From: Macrocystis pyrifera
Taxonomy: Eukaryota > Sar > Phaeophyceae > Laminariales > Laminariaceae
Reading direction: 5' to 3'
Length of the DNA: 64,000 bases
Assembly (NCBI GenBank): GCA_031763025.1
Contig: JASSKH010000010.1
Span: 7,891,427 to 7,955,426, forward strand
Positions 58,889-64,000 of the stretch are shown here, piece after piece. The notes below the pieces were generated by a model. It searched no databases. It was not told where the DNA came from and saw nothing but the letters and a program-made list of their open reading frames with translations. Every line of letters starts with the position of its first letter. Within the stretch, counting starts at the first letter, position 1. A program made the translations under genes and the position numbers.

Positions 58889-59137
58889 CTATGCGCGATT
58901 TTGCTCTGCAGTTGATTGGACCCGGTTTGAAAATACGTCCACGTCACCATAGACGCTATACGTGCGCTTCTCTCCTATATGATTGATTCTCATTCCGAAG
59001 CAATCAAGACCAATATCTGCATTGGGCATGGTCACCACTCCTGCTGATTCACCCTTGAGCGTTAAGATCGCAAACACTTACCGTTCACTTGACCAGTTCA
59101 ACGCTTCGTCCTCCAAGATACTGGTAAAGGAAGCGTC
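58889..59137 (-). CDS. Candidate minus-strand exons, unknown
   Basis: Two open segments: 59082-59137 (SFTSILEDEALNWSSER, donor gtaagt) and the frame 58889-59077. The latter reads GLDCFGMRINHIGEKRTYSV and faintly resembles the second half of a cyclic-nucleotide-binding domain. The splice phases do not join them cleanly. Confidence 0.2.
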
Positions 59138-59940
59138 CTAGTCGTACGCTATTGTCCATCATGCCAAGCATCAACCCTACATCTGACCCCTGGGAGAGTG
59201 CACCTAGCCCGTGGCTCTTACAAATGAAGCGACATCGCTTTGACGAGACAACAGCAACGTAGCAACGCCAACGGAGGAACGATGAGTCGCCAGCATCTGG
59301 GTTCCATTCTTGAACCCGTACTGGGAGTGTGGACGGATAATGTCGTTCTGCTGGTCGCGCGCACGCTTAACCCCATGATAGAGGTTGCTGCTAATATTGT
59401 TAATATGTGACACTGTAGTTAAGTTAGGTGCTGAGGTTGGTTTGGCGGTTGTTCTTGTTGTTATTATTGCTAGTGTTATGATGTCAACATCAAACCACTT
59501 TATCAACCCTTCAAAGTCCTTCGTGCGCTTGCTATCCCCAGGGAAAAGCCATCTAAGAAAAACACCTGTAAATTATTACTCCGACAACAACGACTTGTAG
59601 GCCACGTGGGACGCCATAAAAGAACATAATCACCATACAGTTCCAAGCTATGCAAAACTTTGCGCTCAGGCCGTTCCAAGCCCATTCTTCACGAGAAAAA
59701 AGCCGTAACATGTGTCATTTACGTCACAACAGAATTTTGGATATACTCCTGAAAAGGCAGTCAACGCGTGGGAGATCGGGCTATTATACCCGCCAGGACT
59801 TGGCCGTTGGAGACAATACTAGCCATCAAGGAGAACAAAGTATATGCCCAGAGGGTGGAGCTGTTTGTAGGAGACAGTGGTAACAAGCTGCCTCAATACT
59901 CTGACGATGACGATGTGGATACGGTTTTTTGTACTTGAAG

Positions 59941-60045
59941 GCAGAGTAGGAGACGTGATATTGCCACAACACACCATCCACATAATCCGCAAGGGGGAAA
60001 CTGGAGTTCTTGAGATGGCGTACCAAACCTGCGGCCAAGCGCATA
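59941..60045 (+). CDS. Candidate exon, CNBD-like
   Basis: The segment follows gttttttgtacttgaag and ends at a strong donor (A|gtaaga). It encodes GDVILPQHTIHIIRKGETGV, which loosely resembles the first half of a cyclic-nucleotide-binding domain but is about four residues short. The opposite strand is also open here. No flanking exon could be joined. Confidence 0.25.
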
Positions 60046-62099
60046 GTAAGACCCCCTGTGAATAGTTGGGGAGAACTGTGTGGTGCGATGCAGACTCGAC
60101 GTGGCTGACGGCAATACCGAAAATTACTGAAGTCACATCAAAGAACAACGAAAAGGCTCGACGAAGAAGCCCTCGTCAAGATAGGAGTAAGCAGGGTGAC
60201 ACGCAAAGCATCCCTTGCCATGTTTGCCTATTGAGCAAGGTTTCTTGTTCCCCTCGTGTGTCGGCTGTTTGATAATAAAAGATAGACAATTTTATTCCAC
60301 GACCCAGCCGCCAATCAGTCTACACGGTTTGACTCGTATCCTCGCCCTGAACCTACACCTGATAAATTTATAATCTCAGATATGCCTCCAGAGTAAAACC
60401 AATGAGTTCCCTCTACCTGCACACACGTACAGGTGCTGTGCGTACCGGTTGTCAAGAGTATTCAAAGCGATACCATATCACTCGCGTAGAAGAGGTGGAA
60501 CATTCGAGCCGGGAACGTTTTCATGAACTCGCCGTTCCGATTGTTTAACGGAGTTCACCCGACAGGAGGAATTGCCATTTTGTGCTAACCGTTTTGGTAC
60601 TGCGACGAATATTTCGCTTAATTTTCCGCACGGTTGTTGTCCACGAGACGTGTGTAGACGGGGGTTGGAGTTGAGTCTGGTGGCAACAAAAAAGCACGCC
60701 CAACAGAAAGTGGTGATCTTTTTTCCCCACTCTCCGGAGAATGAAAAGCGCTGTATGGTCACGATATGTTCACTGTATTGCTCAACCTGTTTCATGCGGT
60801 TTCCCGTGCCGACTCTACTACTACTGGGGGTGTCTGAATGCTAGCCGCGACGACGACGGTGACAACTCATATCACCGTCAGCACCCACCTTCCTCCAGAC
60901 GCGTTTACGCCCACCATAGCGCCTGACGTTTCTTGCTACGAGGTACTGCATACAAGTACATTTGCTCGCTGTGTCTGACTCCTGGTGGTCCATCAACCCG
61001 ACCCCACTAACGTAACGTAATGACCTGTACTTGTGAATAAAACATCATGTTGATGCCAGAGCGAGATCAGGTACCATAGCCACCAGCGTTTATGTTGACA
61101 ATTTGCTCAAACACGCGCGTCTGAGACACGCGCGGCGAGCCTTCAACAAATCATCAGCTAATATTCTAGAAACAGGGATGTTGGTTTGGACGTTGTTTCT
61201 GTGGGGGCTGTTGTGATGAATTGAACATTAATCTGCTTAGTCGGATGCTTGGCTTGTATGACGCTTAGTGTTTGATGCTCTCTCGATATATATTTTCCAT
61301 GTCACTTAAAAAAAGAAATACTGAAACCCATGAGATATATTGGCACCCTTTCTTCTGGAAAAAGAGAAAGACAGGTGCCAGGTATACCGTACCTGTTCGT
61401 TTGGGCCAAACACATGTATTCCAAGTACTGAAATCTAGTTGACATATTTGCCACGAACGGTGATTTTGTGTGTGACGTTTAGTATTTCAATTTACTCTAT
61501 ATAGCTTTTTCCATTTTTCCTGACTATTGAAATACTGAAGCCTATGATACATGTTCGTACCCTTTCTGTTCGTAGAAGCGAAAGAGAGGTACGAGCTAAA
61601 GCATGCCGGTTCTGTTTGGGCCAAACGCAGGTGCTCCAAGTACGAAAACCAAGTAAGTATACATGCCACGAGCGGCGGTTTTGCCCATAAGAAAGCACAA
61701 ACATGTTTTGCCTGCGCCTGAGGATTTCTTCGAGAGAAGACGAACCACCCACGGCACTACATTCGCACTCCCGAACTCAGCACGAGCCCAGGTTCAGCAT
61801 CGCCGTAGCACCCGGCTAGTGGATTGACCCAGGACAACGCACAGAGAGAAACAGAGGGTGGCACTGTATGCGCCAAGAATGGCGACGTTCTCAGTAGAGG
61901 TGTTGTGCGCCGGATCACGTAGGAACCTGCATGCCTACGCATCAGTATGAAACCCTCGGATATGGCAGGACAGTCCCTAGACACCACAGAAGTCCCCAAG
62001 CAATGCACATGCCTGAAAGGGCATCGAGCAACTGATGATGGCAACGGGAGGGAAAGACATAATACATACAAGGCAAAACAATTCCAGACGTTATCATAC
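60046..62099. other. No secure gene
   Basis: About 2 kb without a recognised gene. It contains the direct repeat pair at 61315-61685. Open frames up to 120 codons show no domain. Confidence 0.4.
61315..61685 (+). repeat. Diverged direct repeat pair, about 214-bp period
   Basis: Copies at about 61315-61470 and 61528-61685 share gaaatactgaa, catgagata/catgata-type text, accctttct, cgtttgggccaaac/tgtttgggccaaac, aggtg(t)attccaagtac-like text and gccacgaacggtgattttg/gccacgagcggcggttttg. Confidence 0.75.
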
Positions 62100-62190
62100 C
62101 TGAAGAGTGTAAACAACATCCGGAAGAACTTGAAAAGCAGGCATCAAAGGCCTCTCGCACATAAAAGCTCGATATTTGAATGTGTTATCC
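62100..62190 (-). CDS. Candidate minus-strand exon
   Basis: Acceptor tatactgtag and donor CAG|gtatga bound an open segment encoding CERPLMPAFQVLPDVVYTLQ. The LP-containing text would fit the linker before a cyclic-nucleotide-binding domain, but it is too short to assign. Confidence 0.2.
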
Positions 62191-62640
62191 CTACAGTATA
62201 AAATGTTTCCATATCAGAAACAAGATGCAGCGTCCAGATTAAGACCCGACACAAAAGCAAGCAGTGTACACCCGCAAGATATCTGAATATACGTGTTCGT
62301 ATCAGGTATGAAGCATGCAAACGGTGTTATTAGCGTTGTTTCGGTGTGCTGTTGTCCACTTAGCCAAGTAACCAGGGCATTAAAATCACCAATGAAGTAA
62401 AAACTGGAGGAAACCAGGTAAAAGTAACCTACTGTTCAGTTGTTCAGCAGACTAAATCTCGACGAAGACACAACAGTGAATCTAACTTGGGGTGAGCTCG
62501 TAAACATGAGCACTTAACATAAATACGCAAAAAGAAACAGAATGATGACTTTTTTACAGCAGCTATACTGTAGTTGGCAATCATGTTAGCGCTAGACCAT
62601 CTGTCTTCTGTGAACTATCAGGTCTGTGTTATCTGTATAC

Positions 62641-62818
62641 TATCAGCTGTCTGGTTTTGCTGCTTGTCTCGTCCGGTAGAAATCACAGATATGCCCTTCA
62701 GCGCGGGTATCTCCAAATATGAAACCACCTTCCGCGAAAGCGCCAACTTAACATCCGCTCTCGATAAATACTCGTCAAGCTGGCGGAACCGTAAACACAC
62801 GCCCCGTTTTGGCCTTGG
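62641..62818 (-). CDS. Candidate minus-strand exon, channel C-linker-like
   Basis: After ctattgtgcag the minus strand encodes FRQLDEYLSRADVKLALSRK and VVSYLE. This resembles the C-linker (F..L..Y....V...L..RV..Y.E) of cyclic-nucleotide-gated and related K+ channels. The 3' end is uncertain, the plus strand is also open, and no pore or voltage-sensor exon was found to confirm it. Confidence 0.28.
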
Positions 62819-63762
62819 CTGCACAATAGTATCGGTTGGATGATGTTCAACAGCAGCAAAAACCTACCCGAAAAACAATCTCAAAACCAAACCTTGCCCT
62901 TGACCTTTGGCGCCAGTATGGCTCTGGTACTCCTGCCGCGTTCATCAACTGCCTCTGTTGACAACATAGGCTCGATGCATTTTGATTGATCAACCGTACA
63001 GCAGCAGGTAGGCGCAGCTTCTATGCTTTCTACGAGTCTTCCTTCGACCTATGCTAGCACCAATATTTGATGATAGCGAATTTTCCTTTAGCTGTAGAGC
63101 AGTGTGCATTCTCATGCTTAAGTTACTGCCGCATCCCCCTCGACCAAAGTTGTTGTTGTAGTATCAATGCGTTCCGTAGGATAACATTGCCTGTAATTCT
63201 GGAGCGGCAACAACCAATCCTTTCTAGGGAGCGCCACATTCCTCCTCCAAAGCAGGGACCTCAACTGACCGTACTGAATGTGCATCACAAAAGGTACTGC
63301 ATGTCGGTCTGACTCCGCACCCAGTTGGAGAGGACGTGTCCCCAAATCATGGCCAATGTACCTCTCAGGACCGCACATGAGGCGTTTTACGATGGGGGTT
63401 CACCGTTTATTTTCTGAGGCTCCTCACGTAAGGAGCTCCATACCTTACACCTCACACGAAAGCTGACTTTCGCAGAAATCAAATTGCATCCCGATCTATA
63501 ATCCTATGGGACAGGTATTTTTCGACAAACGATTGACATTCCGACGATTTTAGGTCAAAGAACCCCGTCATTCGGAAACTACTTTCACGGAAATGTCCTA
63601 CCTCTATCGTAGAACGCGTTATATCTCGGAGCCACGAATGCCGGTGTCTCTAGCTACGTGAGTCAAACAATGGTGGTCGGCCATGCGCCTCACTAAGTCG
63701 CGTGGATACAGTGGGCGCGCTCAAGGTTCTTGGAATAAGCGCGGAGACTTAAGCTAGTGACA
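62819..63762. other. No secure gene
   Basis: Open frames exist on both strands (for example 63118-63378 minus, 86 codons) without recognisable motifs or joinable splice sites. Confidence 0.35.
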
Positions 63763-64000
63763 CTACTGTTTCGAACTATCCTTCGTTAAGCCGTTCTGTT
63801 CTCGTCCGTAGCCACAAACGGTGGTTGGCATCGTCGCTAAGCTCGTAGCTACGTCCATCGGCGCTGTACTCGTAGCTAGGCTGCATTTCCCGGCAATCGG
63901 AAAATCTGGACTTTCCTCGACCGTTGTGATTGTGCTGCATTGTCCCGACGCTTCAGCAATTGTTGAGCACATCTCCATGGCGATTTCTTGCATCCAAATA
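63763..64000. other. Possible exon at the window edge, strand unresolved
   Basis: Three frames are open. Plus strand from about 63813 to the edge: a hydrophobic text, KLVATSIGAVLVARLHFPAI. Minus strand 63763-63993: SLATMPTTVCGYG. A second minus frame ends EYSADGRSYELSDDANHRL. Simultaneous openness suggests real coding on one strand, but I cannot choose without flanking sequence. Confidence 0.3.

Overview
The window looks like eukaryotic nuclear DNA that is very rich in repeats. It contains one convincing spliced protein gene and many nested mobile elements. No bacterial-style gene layout, rRNA, intact tRNA gene or CRISPR array was seen. The organism is probably a multicellular stramenopile, and a brown alga is my best guess. 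This is inference: it rests on a many-exon NADPH oxidase gene with introns of about 0.1-1 kb, a tyrosine-recombinase retrotransposon with split repeats, and an LTR element lacking gag-pol. No taxonomic marker was available to test it.

Layout, left part (1-16 kb). An unclassified repeat (repeat A, 1-905) opens the window. It is followed by a 221-bp tandem pair (1756-2200), a GTACT-rich degenerate stretch (2.8-3.6 kb) and a tRNA-derived SINE (4377-4714). Next comes a Ngaro/PAT-like retrotransposon on the minus strand (5724-10353) with A1-ORFs-B1-A2-B2 split direct repeats. Its Ala-rich N-terminus, reverse transcriptase, RNase H and tyrosine recombinase are still readable but broken by frameshifts. 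A second, older SINE and short hairpin MITEs follow.

Middle part (16-38 kb). A second copy of repeat A (16083-16376 plus 24859-25481) is split by an 8.5-kb LTR element (16377-24854) that has 564/565-bp LTRs, a CTCG target duplication and no recognisable gag or pol. Beyond it lie four more SINE copies, one of them inserted inside a MITE, two blocks of a GGGACGGTAAA-type satellite, a 340-bp CATA microsatellite and further MITE copies.

Right part (38-64 kb). Recognisable repeats become sparse. From 44.0 to about 54.9 kb the plus strand carries a phase-consistent gene of about 18 exons (about 711 codons) for a NADPH-oxidase/ferric-reductase family flavocytochrome. It has four haem histidines with HX13H/HX12H spacing, an FAD-binding HPFS motif, NADPH-binding motifs and a terminal CG motif. 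Between 55 kb and the end only weak candidate exons are visible, including fragments faintly resembling cyclic-nucleotide-gated channel parts. None of these is secure.

The mobile elements are independent insertions and do not act together. The oxidase gene is the only unit with a clear cellular role: moving electrons across a membrane from NADPH to oxygen or ferric iron.
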